Shown here piece after piece: positions 15,532 through 24,400 of a DNA stretch of 35,625 bases. Below the pieces are notes generated by a model. It saw only the letters and a program-made list of their open reading frames with translations. It was not told the DNA's origin and searched no databases. How positions within the stretch are numbered: position 1 is the stretch's first letter; every line of letters begins with the position of its first letter. The DNA lies in contig CANDEE010000012.1 of NCBI GenBank assembly GCA_947383685.1, forward strand, positions 1 to 35,625, written 5' to 3'. The DNA is from an uncultured Pseudoflavonifractor sp. GTDB taxonomy: Bacteria; Bacillota; Clostridia; Oscillospirales; Oscillospiraceae. A program made the position numbers and the translations under genes.

Positions 15532-16108
15532 GGCGAATCACCTCGCTTTCTCCATCGTAGTTGTCAAATTGGTCGGTAAAGGCATCCTGCTGGTAGTAGA
15601 CGGCCAGGATACGCTTGACGTCCTGCTCCCCAGCCAGCCGTACACGGAAGCCGTGGCTGTGGATGCGTTTCTCCACCTGGGCGAGCTGGGCGGGATCGGT
15701 GGCCGCCTGGGTATCCATACGGCAAAGGAGGGCAAACTCGCGGGAGGAGGCCGTCCCTGTCTGAATGGTGTCCAAGTGTTCCATGTCCTGCCGGAGCAGT
15801 TCTCGGATGGCCGGGAGGGTTTCCTCCTCCAGCCGGGCCCGGTAGTAGTCCTTGTTGCGCTGGAAGGACTCACGGGAGTCCACCGCCACCATGATCACCT
15901 CCGTGGAGGCCCGGAGTAGGTCGCTCAGCGCCCGTACCCGCTCCCGCACGCCCTCCGGGGAGAGGACGGAGAGGTTGTCGGGCTGGATGAGATAAAAAAC
16001 CAGCTCACCACCGGCGGCCTTTACGCCGTGTTCGGTGAGCTGGCTGATGCCCATGAGCTGCCGGGTGGACTGCCGCTGGCGCAGGGCTTGCTTTTGCTTG
16101 CGGGTCAA
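15479..16108 (-). CDS. VirB4-associated conjugation protein, 209 aa
   Basis: A 209-residue soluble protein between PrgI and VirB4. It starts at TTG 16108 (LTRKQKQALRQ) with GGAGG 8 bases upstream, overlapping the prgI stop; an ATG at 16123 lacks a ribosome site. Segments such as LVFYLIQPDNLSVLSPEGV and EEETLPAIRELLRQDMEH resemble the N-terminal domain of VirB4/TrbE proteins. It may therefore be a separate copy of that domain that works with VirB4; this is inference. VirB4 downstream has its own N-terminal domain, so this is not a simple gene split. The 3' end overlaps virB4 by 53 bases. Confidence 0.7.
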   Translation of the reverse strand: MTRKQKQALRQRQSTRQLMGISQLTEHGVKAAGGELVFYLIQPDNLSVLSPEGVRERVRALSDLLRASTEVIMVAVDSRESFQRNKDYYRARLEEETLPAIRELLRQDMEHLDTIQTGTASSREFALLCRMDTQAATDPAQLAQVEKRIHSHGFRVRLAGEQDVKRILAVYYQQDAFTDQFDNYDGESEVIRRAKETAEEEKSGGQAQA

Positions 16109-16368
16109 GGGGTATCCCTCCATTCGTAGTATTGCTGTTTCAGAAATAGAAAGTCCGCCGCATAGTGGATAAAGTCCAGCACGCAGGTGCCCTCTACGCG
16201 GATGGCGAGGAAGGCGAACAGCACCGTGATCACCAGCGGAAACATCCCTATGCCCTGGACCAGAGCGAACACAGAGAGAAGAAGCCCCACGCCGATGATG
16301 GCGATGTCCCGCAGTTCCCAGAGCCACAGCTTAGGCTTGGCCGTCAGATTACTGGGATAGATGTACAT
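16105..16368 (-). CDS. PrgI/VirB3-like membrane protein
   Basis: An 87-residue protein with two adjacent membrane helices (about 22-40 and 43-60), an N-terminal MYIYPSNLTAKPKLWLWELR and a C-terminal FLFLKQQYYEWRD. This is the PrgI family pattern: a small partner of VirB4, equivalent to VirB3, in the inner-membrane part of the mating channel. ATG 16368 has GGAGGTG upstream. Its stop overlaps the TTG start of the next gene. Confidence 0.88.
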   Translation of the reverse strand: MYIYPSNLTAKPKLWLWELRDIAIIGVGLLLSVFALVQGIGMFPLVITVLFAFLAIRVEGTCVLDFIHYAADFLFLKQQYYEWRDTP

Positions 16369-16432
16369 AGGTCACCTCCAAAAAGGAAGGGGCCGCCGCA
16401 GGTGCGGTGACCCCAGGATATGGATTCGTGTT

Positions 16433-16741
16433 TCACTCCTCGGTGGTGGTATCACCCAGCGCCTTCTGGATGCAGTCCAGGAAGAAGGCGTTTTGTTTAA
16501 TGCCGTTGGCCTTCAGGTACTCCTTGAACCGCTCGAAGAGTTCGGTGTCCACCTGAAACGCCACCGTGCGGGTATCAGCCTTTGCCATAGTCTTCCCCTC
16601 CATTTCAAAGAATTTTTTGATCAGGTCGGTCATGTACACGCTGAGAGATTGCCCGGACTCCTCCTGCCGCTGACGTACCTTGATGTGCAGGGATTCGGGG
16701 ATCTGGGCGCAGAGATTCTTGGTTTTCTCTGCCTCTGCCAT
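16433..16741 (-). CDS. Tandem ribbon-helix-helix protein
   Basis: A 102-residue protein with two similar halves, each with a strand and two helices: TKNLCAQIPESLHIKVRQRQ...SVYMTDLIKKFF and TRTVAFQVDTELFERFKEYL...NAFFLDCIQKAL. This looks like two ribbon-helix-helix units in one chain, possibly acting as a built-in dimer. The likely role is operator binding and control of the prgI-virB4 operon that it heads. The start is ATG 16741 with AAGGAGG 8 bases upstream. The 113-base gap before it contains a 6-bp stem (16757-16762 with 16771-16776) just ahead of the ribosome site. Confidence 0.75.
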   Translation of the reverse strand: MAEAEKTKNLCAQIPESLHIKVRQRQEESGQSLSVYMTDLIKKFFEMEGKTMAKADTRTVAFQVDTELFERFKEYLKANGIKQNAFFLDCIQKALGDTTTEE

Positions 16742-16854
16742 AGCTGGCACCTCCTTTTGCCTGATTTGCAAGGCAAGTATACCGAAAGGCTCCGGCAATA
16801 GCTATTACCAAAGCCAACAAAGAACTACTTGGAAACCCAAGCACAATAGACAAG

Positions 16855-18543
16855 CTATGCCGCCAGCCCCAGCAGGATGGCACGGGCGATCTGACCCATG
16901 ATGAATTTCACGCAAGGGATGGCTACGCTGTTGCCCAGGGCCTTGTACCGGGCGGAGTCCGCCGCGCTGGGAATTGCCGTCCAGAGGTCTGGGAAGCCCT
17001 GGAGCCGCTCACATTCTAACGGGGTCAGCCTTCTGATGAGGAGCGGTCCCTCTACGACCAACTTGTCCTGCCCTACATATTGGCTATTCGGCCCCTTGCG
17101 GTCACTGCTGGTCAGAGCGCCCACCGTGGCCTGATACACCAGATCGGTGGCGTCCTTGTGCTGCCGTGCGCTCTCCGTGCTGACCACGTCGCCCTCTCTG
17201 AACACATCCACCCGCTGGCGGCTGAACACCGCATGGCGGTCTGTGGCGGTCAGAGTGTAAGACACTTTTTCCTGATAGCCGAGGCCATTCCCACCGTTTT
17301 GGGGCTGGCGGTCAATTGCGTTTCCAGCGATGCAGATCACGGGTGGCTCCTCCTGTTCTGGGGCTGCTACCAGGGGCAAATTGTTGCCTCCTGTCCCTGC
17401 TCTTGCAGAAATCGTAGGGGCAACCTTATGGGGGCCGGTATAACGGGAGTCAATGCCGTGGTTCTCAAAGACCAGCGGCTGGTGCCCATGCTCTTGGGCC
17501 CGCAGAGTCCCCGCAACGTCTAAGCTGCACTCCATAACGGCACCGCCTTGGTCGTTCAGGCAAATGAGCGGTTGATGACCTCCAGCCTGGGCGCGGAGGG
17601 TGGTGGTCTGCTCCACGGTCACATCCATCCGTTCACCCCCCTGGTCGTTGAGGCACAGGAGCGAGGGCATACAGTTCCCGCTTGCGGAGCCCTTCAGGGT
17701 GGGTGCGACTTCCTCGCTGTATCCGATCCCACCGGCTTTGGCCCCAGCGCCAGCGGAAAAGGCCGCGAACAGCAGTCCTCCGGGGGTTCGGCCACCGCCG
17801 CCGTCCGCTCCTGCCAGGGTGGGGGCTACCCCATCGGGGAGGAAGATGCGTTTCTGCTGGGTGTCCCATGGGGTCAGGCAGGGATCGGTGATGAAGGTCT
17901 GCTGTTTCATTCCCGGCTGTGCCCCAAGAGCCCCCGCCACATCGTGGAGATCCCGCACCTCATCCCGCTGGTTGGCGGCAAAAGCGATTGGCTCCCCGGT
18001 AACGAAGGTCTGCATCTGCATATTGGCGGTAGCCATGAGCGCCCCGGATACGCCGCCCAAGTCGATGCCTTCGTCACGCTGGTTGATGTGGTAGGCTTTC
18101 AAGCTGCCGGGGGGAGCGGATATGGGCGCAAGCCCAGCCTGGGCCATGAGTGCGGCCTTGAGCTGCTCTGGCAGCTCCTTTCCACGCTCGTCAGCCCGCC
18201 GCAGAATGCCCAGACAGGCAGTCCTGCTGAGATAATACTTGCGGTCCGGGTGAGGCTCCAGAATGCTGGAGAGCGAGGAGAGGATTGGCTCTCTGGGGGA
18301 TACCCCAGTATTGAGCAGAGTCCCGTCCTCCAGCAAGGGAGAATATATCTCCCAGTGGGCATCGCCCAGCAGGTCGCCGTGACCGGGGGTAAGGTCTAAA
18401 ACCTGAATGGGCACGGCCACCAGCTCCATCATGTCCTTGCGGGTCGGGCCGCACTTGGCCTTCTTCTTGGCGGGAGCCTCGGCATAGTCGTCCGGGTCAA
18501 GGAAGGTAAGCTGTCCATCTATTTCATAGAGTTCAGGTTCCAT
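16855..18543 (-). CDS. C5 cytosine methyltransferase, C-terminal subunit (target recognition, motifs IX-X)
   Basis: A 562-residue protein carrying the end of a C5 methyltransferase. RRLTPLECERLQGFPDLW (motif IX region) and ALGNSVAIPCVKFI (motif X) lie at the C-terminus; catalytic motifs I-VIII are in the upstream gene. The large middle (about 150-440) is built from roughly nine degenerate units of the type V.xTLRAQ.xGHQPLI, two of them sharing CLNDQGG. Such expanded modules occur in phage and ICE methylases and probably belong to target recognition. It has its own ribosome site (AAGGAGG) and overlaps the first subunit by 11 bases in another frame. The two chains presumably assemble into one enzyme, as in M.AquI. 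Confidence 0.85.
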   Translation of the reverse strand: MEPELYEIDGQLTFLDPDDYAEAPAKKKAKCGPTRKDMMELVAVPIQVLDLTPGHGDLLGDAHWEIYSPLLEDGTLLNTGVSPREPILSSLSSILEPHPDRKYYLSRTACLGILRRADERGKELPEQLKAALMAQAGLAPISAPPGSLKAYHINQRDEGIDLGGVSGALMATANMQMQTFVTGEPIAFAANQRDEVRDLHDVAGALGAQPGMKQQTFITDPCLTPWDTQQKRIFLPDGVAPTLAGADGGGGRTPGGLLFAAFSAGAGAKAGGIGYSEEVAPTLKGSASGNCMPSLLCLNDQGGERMDVTVEQTTTLRAQAGGHQPLICLNDQGGAVMECSLDVAGTLRAQEHGHQPLVFENHGIDSRYTGPHKVAPTISARAGTGGNNLPLVAAPEQEEPPVICIAGNAIDRQPQNGGNGLGYQEKVSYTLTATDRHAVFSRQRVDVFREGDVVSTESARQHKDATDLVYQATVGALTSSDRKGPNSQYVGQDKLVVEGPLLIRRLTPLECERLQGFPDLWTAIPSAADSARYKALGNSVAIPCVKFIMGQIARAILLGLAA

Positions 18544-19219
18544 CGTCTACCTCCTTGCGGGGGAGGGCGTCAAAGAGCAGAAGCGGAGCGGTGAAACCGG
18601 CAAAGTCGGCCACAAGGAAAATCCGCTTCCTTCTCTGGGCTACACCCCAGTATTGGGCGTCCAGACAGCGCCATGCCAGGGAAAACCTCAAGCCCATATA
18701 GATGCACCCAGCCTGTTGCCAGCCATAGGAGAACCAATGGTTGACATAGGCGGAGGGGCAGGACACATGGACAATTTCCTCCAGCACGATGCGGAAGTCC
18801 TCGCCCTTGGGCTCTCCGCTGGAGAAGGCTCCCGGCACGTTTTCCCACACCATATACCGGGGACGGATATCTACTCCGGTACGGCCCCGTTCTCTCTCTG
18901 CCTGTCTCATCTCCTTGACGATCCTGATCTGTTCCATAAAAAGGCCGGAGCGGGCGCCAGCCAAGCCAGCCCTTGCTCCGGCTACGGAGAGGTCTTGGCA
19001 CGGGCTGCCCCCGCAGATGATGTCCACGGGAAACAGCTCCGAGCCCTTGAGCTTTGTGATGTCACCGCCATGCACCATGCTGGGGAACCGCTGCTTGGTG
19101 ACTTCCATTGGAAACGGCTCTATCTCGCTGGCCCAGAGGGGCTTGATGCCGCACCGCTCCGCAGCCAGAGGGAAGCCTCCGATGCCGTCAAAGAGGCTCC
19201 CCATGGTCAGGGCCTTCAT
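18533..19219 (-). CDS. dcm: C5 cytosine methyltransferase, N-terminal catalytic subunit
   Basis: A 228-residue chain with motif I FDGIGGF (10-16), the catalytic Pro-Cys motif GGSPCQDLS with Cys74, motif VI WENVPGAF (about 125-132) and motif VIII QRRKR (195-199). Motifs IX and X are absent and are supplied by the next gene. It would transfer a methyl group from S-adenosylmethionine to cytosine. The break lies between motif VIII and the recognition domain, the same place as in two-subunit enzymes such as M.AquI. It overlaps the VirB6 gene by ATGA, so the methylase is translated together with the mating channel; self-methylation against host restriction is the likely purpose. Confidence 0.9.
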   Translation of the reverse strand: MKALTMGSLFDGIGGFPLAAERCGIKPLWASEIEPFPMEVTKQRFPSMVHGGDITKLKGSELFPVDIICGGSPCQDLSVAGARAGLAGARSGLFMEQIRIVKEMRQAERERGRTGVDIRPRYMVWENVPGAFSSGEPKGEDFRIVLEEIVHVSCPSAYVNHWFSYGWQQAGCIYMGLRFSLAWRCLDAQYWGVAQRRKRIFLVADFAGFTAPLLLFDALPRKEVDDGT

Positions 19220-20106
19220 TTGCTCACCGCCGCCGCAATAGACCGGGTGGTGTTGACGGCGGTCTGGGCGGTATAGACCGCCGACATGATATTGGCGCGG
19301 GTGCTGGTGTCCAGGCCGAAGGTCCCGGCGATCCTGGGCACCTCGTTTGCGGAGAGCATAAGCCCCAGGCCAAGGAGGAGGTGGTCCTTAAAGACCAGAA
19401 GCCCCGCCACAAGGATGGTGGCCTGGAGGAATGCCGTCAGGCACAGGCCGATGACCTGCTTGCACCACTGCGTAAAACCGTCTATGTACCCGCGGGGGAC
19501 GGAAAACATATAGAGCGACCCGACGGCAATTTGGATGAGGAGGATCCCGCCTCGCTTGAGGTTGGCGAAAAAGACCTTGATCACAGCATAGGCCATGGCG
19601 ATCACGCAGAAAATGAGCATGATGGGGTTGGTGATATTCCCTACGCTCATGTCACCGATGCCCTCTATCAGCCCGTCTGAGGTGGTGAGGGCGTCAACAA
19701 GGTCTGTTCCCAGGGAGCCAATGTCCCCAACTCCGGCGATCCCCGCTGTCAGGGTGCCCTGCAGCGATACCGCCAGCGCATAGAGGCGGACCGGCACCAC
19801 AGAGAACAGGCTCACCGCCATAAAGCCCTTGATGATGTTGAGGGCCGTCCCCTTGATGTCGCCTCTGCCGCTGGCGTACTGAATGCCGCACTCAAAGACG
19901 CATACCACCAAACTGACGCTGAACAGCGCCCAGCCGAGCTGGTTGAAAAACTGGACAACATACTGCACCCATTCCAACTCAAACAGCTCCACGCCCATGT
20001 TGCCCATGACCGCGAAGAAGTTGCCCAGGAAGCCGATGATCTGGTCGTAGACCCAGTCGATGATGGAATCCAACACCGTGCTGGCTACAAAGTCCCAGAT
20101 AAACAA
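19216..20106 (-). CDS. VirB6/TrbL-like polytopic membrane protein
   Basis: A 296-residue protein with about six membrane segments (for example WALFSVSLVVCVFECGI, IMLIFCVIAMAYAVIKVFF and GLCLTAFLQATILVAGLL). This is the TrbL/VirB6 class of channel proteins in clostridial ICEs. The start is TTG 20106 with GAGGTG 7 bases upstream. The C-terminus (ANIMSAVYTAQTAVNTTRSI) is soluble. It follows the VirB2-like gene and overlaps the methylase gene. Confidence 0.85.
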   Translation of the reverse strand: MFIWDFVASTVLDSIIDWVYDQIIGFLGNFFAVMGNMGVELFELEWVQYVVQFFNQLGWALFSVSLVVCVFECGIQYASGRGDIKGTALNIIKGFMAVSLFSVVPVRLYALAVSLQGTLTAGIAGVGDIGSLGTDLVDALTTSDGLIEGIGDMSVGNITNPIMLIFCVIAMAYAVIKVFFANLKRGGILLIQIAVGSLYMFSVPRGYIDGFTQWCKQVIGLCLTAFLQATILVAGLLVFKDHLLLGLGLMLSANEVPRIAGTFGLDTSTRANIMSAVYTAQTAVNTTRSIAAAVSK

Positions 20107-20158
20107 ATACGATCACCTCTTTTCCGGTGACCGTGCCAGCTTCGGGACGGTGGAGCGT

Positions 20159-20192
20159 GAGGCCGTGGAGCTGACACGGCCTCGGTGTTTTT
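20159..20192 (+). terminator. Plus-oriented terminator-like hairpin between virB2-like and virB6-like genes
   Basis: A 9-bp stem (20159-20167 with 20175-20183) is followed on the plus strand by GGTG and six T. No plus-strand gene precedes it. It may stop antisense transcription or act as an mRNA processing hairpin in the minus transcript. Confidence 0.45.
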
Positions 20193-20194
20193 TA

Positions 20195-20530
20195 TCAGAT
20201 CCCGATAATATTCCAGATGTAGGTGGGAGCGGTAAGGGTGAAGATCAGGCAGGCGAACAGGATGGCGGGGCCGGTCCATTCAAACTGACCGTGCTTGCGG
20301 TAGTCGAAGTAGGCCATCCCCAGCTTGCCAAAGAAGGCGATGGCGAGGATCATGTCCAGTGCGGGAAATACCACGCTGTTGACCACGGTCTTGATCTGGC
20401 CGGAGGCACCCGTCCACGCCTGGTTCACGGCACCAGCCACATCCCCGGCAGCCAGAGCGGAGGTGCTGAGAAGGCCCACCATAAGGACGGTTAGGACGCA
20501 GATGGCGAGGAGCTTCTTATGCTTTTTCAT
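20195..20530 (-). CDS. VirB2/TrbC-like pilin subunit
   Basis: A 111-residue protein. The signal peptide (MKKHKKLLAICVLTVLMVGL, cut near SALAAG) is followed by two hydrophobic segments (VVFPALDMILAIAFFGKLGM and GPAILFACLIFTLTAPTYI) separated by a short basic loop. Size and layout fit the VirB2/DUF3852-like channel subunits of Gram-positive type IV systems. The start is ATG 20530 with AAGGTGG 9 bases upstream; an ATG 7 codons earlier has no ribosome site. Confidence 0.8.
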   Translation of the reverse strand: MKKHKKLLAICVLTVLMVGLLSTSALAAGDVAGAVNQAWTGASGQIKTVVNSVVFPALDMILAIAFFGKLGMAYFDYRKHGQFEWTGPAILFACLIFTLTAPTYIWNIIGI

Positions 20531-20578
20531 AGTGATTGACCACCTTTCCATTGTAGAAAGAGGCCATAGAGAGAGGAC

Positions 20579-20608
20579 GAGCCGGTGGGAGTCCTCTCCC
20601 TACGGCTC
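20579..20608 (-). repeat. Intergenic two-part hairpin
   Basis: GAGCCG/CGGCTC encloses GGGAG/CTCCC between the 236-aa gene and the pilin gene. There is no U run, so RNA processing or stabilisation of the pilin message is more likely than termination. Confidence 0.4.
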
Positions 20609-20629
20609 ATCTTCCTCTGATATTGTTGT

Positions 20630-21340
20630 TTACATGGTTTGATCCATCTTTTGGGTCATGGGAGCCGCTGTTTGCTCCCCAAGGGTGGGGCCGACAGGCT
20701 CCACGGCGTTGCCGCTTCGCTCCATGAGTTCAGCGAATTGGCAGATGTGATACACGCTGTCCCTGCCGTCCATGACCTCCATATGGCTTTCGTCAATGAA
20801 GCGGCAGGTGCGCTCAGTCCGCTGGCCGTCAGGCTGGGTGATGCGGATCTGCCCACCGTCCGGGATGCGGAACAGCTCGTTATAGCCGGAGTCGATGAAG
20901 CGGATGCCCTGCTGGGCCTGGGCCATATGCTGATCCAGCCAGTCCTTGCGGTAGCAGTAGACGTAGAAGTTGTTGTCCCCCTTGTAGGGGCTGCACATCA
21001 GGAGAAAAGCGTGTTCCCCCTGATCCACACGGAAGCCGAACCAGCGTTGGTCCTGCGTGATAGCGCTGGACATATCGTTGAGGCACAGCTTGGAGAGCTG
21101 ATCGCGGTCCGCAAGCTGCCCGGTCTCATAGCGGAGCCTGTCAATGGCTCGCTGTAGGTCGTGCTTGAAGTCCGGGGTGTTCCAGTCCTCCCGGTCACCA
21201 AACCAGGAGGTGAAGAATTGCTTTCCGCTTTCTCCATAATCGCCACGGAGATACCCCACAAAGCCAGTCTGCTGGCTGATCTGCTGGGATTGGCGGTAGA
21301 CGTAGAGCGGCTCGGAGCCGGTCATTTTCCGCAGTTCCAC
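20630..21340 (-). CDS. Conserved ICE protein of unknown function, 236 aa
   Basis: A soluble protein with no membrane segment. It begins MELRKMTGSEPLYVYRQSQQ and is rich in Asp, Gln and Tyr; the middle has FRVDQGEHAFLLMCSPYKGD and CYRKDWLDQHMAQAQQG. The C-terminus is Gln/Met-rich (QKMDQTM). I do not recognise a family. The start is GTG 21340 with GAGGTG upstream. It sits between the giant adhesin and the channel genes and is probably co-transcribed with the latter. Confidence 0.7.
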   Translation of the reverse strand: MELRKMTGSEPLYVYRQSQQISQQTGFVGYLRGDYGESGKQFFTSWFGDREDWNTPDFKHDLQRAIDRLRYETGQLADRDQLSKLCLNDMSSAITQDQRWFGFRVDQGEHAFLLMCSPYKGDNNFYVYCYRKDWLDQHMAQAQQGIRFIDSGYNELFRIPDGGQIRITQPDGQRTERTCRFIDESHMEVMDGRDSVYHICQFAELMERSGNAVEPVGPTLGEQTAAPMTQKMDQTM

Positions 21341-21367
21341 TTATATCACCTCTTTCCGATAACAGGA

Positions 21368-21397
21368 GGCGGAGCGCCCATTTCTGAACGCTCCGCC
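21368..21397 (-). repeat. Hairpin after the giant adhesin gene
   Basis: A 9-bp GC-rich stem (21368-21376 with 21389-21397), loop of 12, no U run. It could partly terminate or protect the 3' end of the adhesin message before the channel genes. Confidence 0.45.
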
Positions 21398-21417
21398 CTT
21401 GCTTTCATCTCTCTGAC

Positions 21418-24400
21418 TTAGTACCCCGTCCGGGGCAGGGGCTTGGTGGGGGCGTAGACCGTGGTCACCCAGCGGGTGTTGGCCTGTACCCAGGCCCCGT
21501 TGTAGCTGCCGCCCACGTCGGCCTGGTTGGTAAACTGATAGCCGTTGGGGAGCCAGCCCACCACCGTGAAATCCAAGGCGGGGTTCTCCACCTGATGGAA
21601 GCCAGTCGGCACCACCCCAAAGACCGCCATCACCTCGGTGACGTACTCATCGCTGGCAAGGCCAAGGGCCACGGGGCTGGCGTCAAGGGTGTACTGCTTC
21701 TGGGTGGAGAGGTTGTCGGCCAGCGTCCGGTACTGACCACCGCTCTTGTTGGTGAGGTAGACCAGCTTATAGCTGGAGGGCACGTTCCAGGTGCCGGTAA
21801 CCACCTTGTGGAGCCGCAAGGCATCCACAGGGATGGTGTCCCGCCAGTAGAAGTCCCGCAGGGCCACGGTGGAGGTGTTGCCAATGCCGGTGAAGGTGAA
21901 CCGCTCCACCTGACCGGGCATGACCTCCTTGTAGCCGGTCTTGGTGATGGCAACGCCAGTGGTCACGCTCTTGTTGGTGGCGGCGATGCGGACAATCTGA
22001 CCGGCAAACTGCAGCTCAACATAGAAGGGCGTGTTGTCCAAGGCGTAGAAGTCAGCGGCCTTGCTCTCCACCACCTTGTACTGGCCCAGGGGCAGGGCAC
22101 GGGTGGCGGCGATACCGTTTTTATCCGTCCTGATCGTATCCACCAGATTCCCGGCCTTGTTGTAGACCTCAAACTCACAGCCGGGGATGGCGGTACCGGC
22201 GGGCCAGCCGTTGGTGGGGTTATAGTCGGCACTGATCTTGGTCACTTGGATCTGCCCAGTGACGGGGGTGTTGTACCAGGTGATGGTGCTGCACCCGCCA
22301 TACTCCACCCAGAAGGTCTTGACGGTGGTGTCGGGCAGATAGCCCTCGGCCTGCTGGATCTCCCGGATGGTGTACTTGCCGTCTGCCAGCTCGCCGTCCA
22401 CATAGACGTACCCATCCTGGTCGGAGGTATACTGGCCCACGGGATTGCCCTTGGCGTCCGAAACGAGGAAGGCCACACCGTAGATGCCTTTGCCGGTGAC
22501 CGAGTCCACCTTGTGGATGAGGGCGGAGCCGATGAGCCGGTTGGTGACCTCCAGCGTGGCGGTCTTGCCGTTCTTGACCTCAATATCCTTGGGCTCGGCA
22601 TCCAGTCGGTAGTCCTTGGCGGCCTTAGTCTCCTGAACGGTGTACCAGCCCGGCTCCAAGTACTCCAGATAGATAATGCCCTTGCTGTTGGTGCGGTAGA
22701 GGCCCAGCCGTTCCCCATTGATCCTGCTGATAGAGAACTCCACGCCCTGGATGGGCTGGCGGGTTTCCTCGTCCAGCTTCAGCACCTTCAGGTCGCCGGT
22801 GGGAATGGGCTTGTCGTAGAAGTAAAGGGTCTGTGTGTCGTTGGTGTTGATGGCCACCGTCTGGGGCGTTTCGTCCAGCACATAGCCGCTGGGAGCCTTG
22901 GTTTCGGTCACCACCACAGTGCAGGGTTCCAGCCCGGTGATGATGATCTGGCCCTCTTTGTCTGTGGTATATAGGCCCCTGGAGCTGACCTTGCCGCCCT
23001 GGGCATCTACATACTTGCCGTCCGAGGTGGTCACCCGGAACTCCGCGCCCTGCAAGGGCTTCTTGGTGTTGGCGTCCCGCTTGACGATGACCAGAGCGCC
23101 GCGGGGCAGATTACGGAACTCCAGCGTGACGATCTTGCCGCTCTGGACTACCGTCGTCTGGGGGGTATCGTCCAGAATATACCCAGCCTTGGCACGGCTT
23201 TCCCGGACAATGAGGGTAGTGCCAGGGCTTACTTCGGCAACAGTAAAGGAGCCGGAGGCATCGGTCACATACTTGCCGTTGGCCGTCCCCACCAAGGCTC
23301 CGCTGTCGGTGGTGACCATGAATTCCACGCCAGAGAGGGGTTTGCCGGTGGCGGCGTCCACCTTCTTGACCAGCACAGAGCCTTTGGGCTGGTTGCGGAA
23401 CTCCAAGGAGGCGGCCTGCCCAGCCTTCACGGTGATGGTCTGGGGAGCGTCATCCAGGATATAGCCCGTTTTGGCGCGGGTTTCTTTGACCACCAGAGAG
23501 GTGCCGGGGGCAATGCCGCTGATGGTGAAGCTGCCGGAGCTGTCGGTGACGAACTTGCCGTTGGCGTCGCCTACCACGCTGCCATCGGCCAGGGTCACCA
23601 GAAATTCCACATCGGACAAGGGCTTGCCGGTGGCGGCGTCCACCTTCTTCACCAGCAGACTGGCCTTGGGACTGTTGCCAAAGTAGAGCTGCACCACGTC
23701 TTGCTCCTTGCCGCTGATATAGGCGGTCTGGGGAGCGGCGTCAATGACATGGTTCTCATCGGAGGCCAGTTCCTCCACGATATACGTCCCTGCTTTCAGT
23801 CCAGTAACCGTGAAGGAGCCGTTGGCACTGGTCTTATAAGTGCCAATGACCGTCCCGCCGGTGCCAGAGCTGCCAGCCAAATACTTGACCCGGAAGGTGG
23901 CACCCTCCACGGCGGCCCCGGTAATGGAGTCGTACTTGTAGACCACCAGAGCGGAGAGGGGCGTGTTCTCAAAGGTCAGCACCTTGGAGGTGCCCGACTT
24001 GATATAGCACTCCTGGGTAGCGCTGTCCTTGATAGCGTAGCCAGACTTGGGGGCCAGCTCGGATACCTTGTACCATCCGTCTTTCAGCCGGTCAAGATAG
24101 ATTTGGCCGCTCTGGTCGGTGGTATAGGTACCCAGGTCGTTGATTTCCCCGGTAGATGTGCTGTTAGAGGCATAGGTCACGGAGAACTTAACGCCCTGGA
24201 TGGGGTCGCCGGTGATGGAGTCCAGCTTATTGATGGTCAGACCGGGTTTCTTATGGTTCTTAAAGGTCACGTCCCGATCCTTGTTGGGATAGAGGGTCAC
24301 CGTCTGGGCGGGAGCGTCCTGGAGGTAGGGGGCCGGGACGGACTTCTCCACCACCTCATATACGCCAGGGAGCATATTGTGGACAGTCACCTTGCCCTCT

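Noticed and set aside
16742..16854. Promoter (TATACT) upstream of the tandem ribbon-helix-helix gene
   Set aside because: The -10 is reasonable, but no -35 better than 3 of 6 is found at proper spacing.
18533..18543. Frameshift error or pseudogene in the C5 methylase
   Set aside because: The second part has its own good ribosome site and start, both parts keep their motifs intact, and the split is at the place known from two-subunit enzymes.
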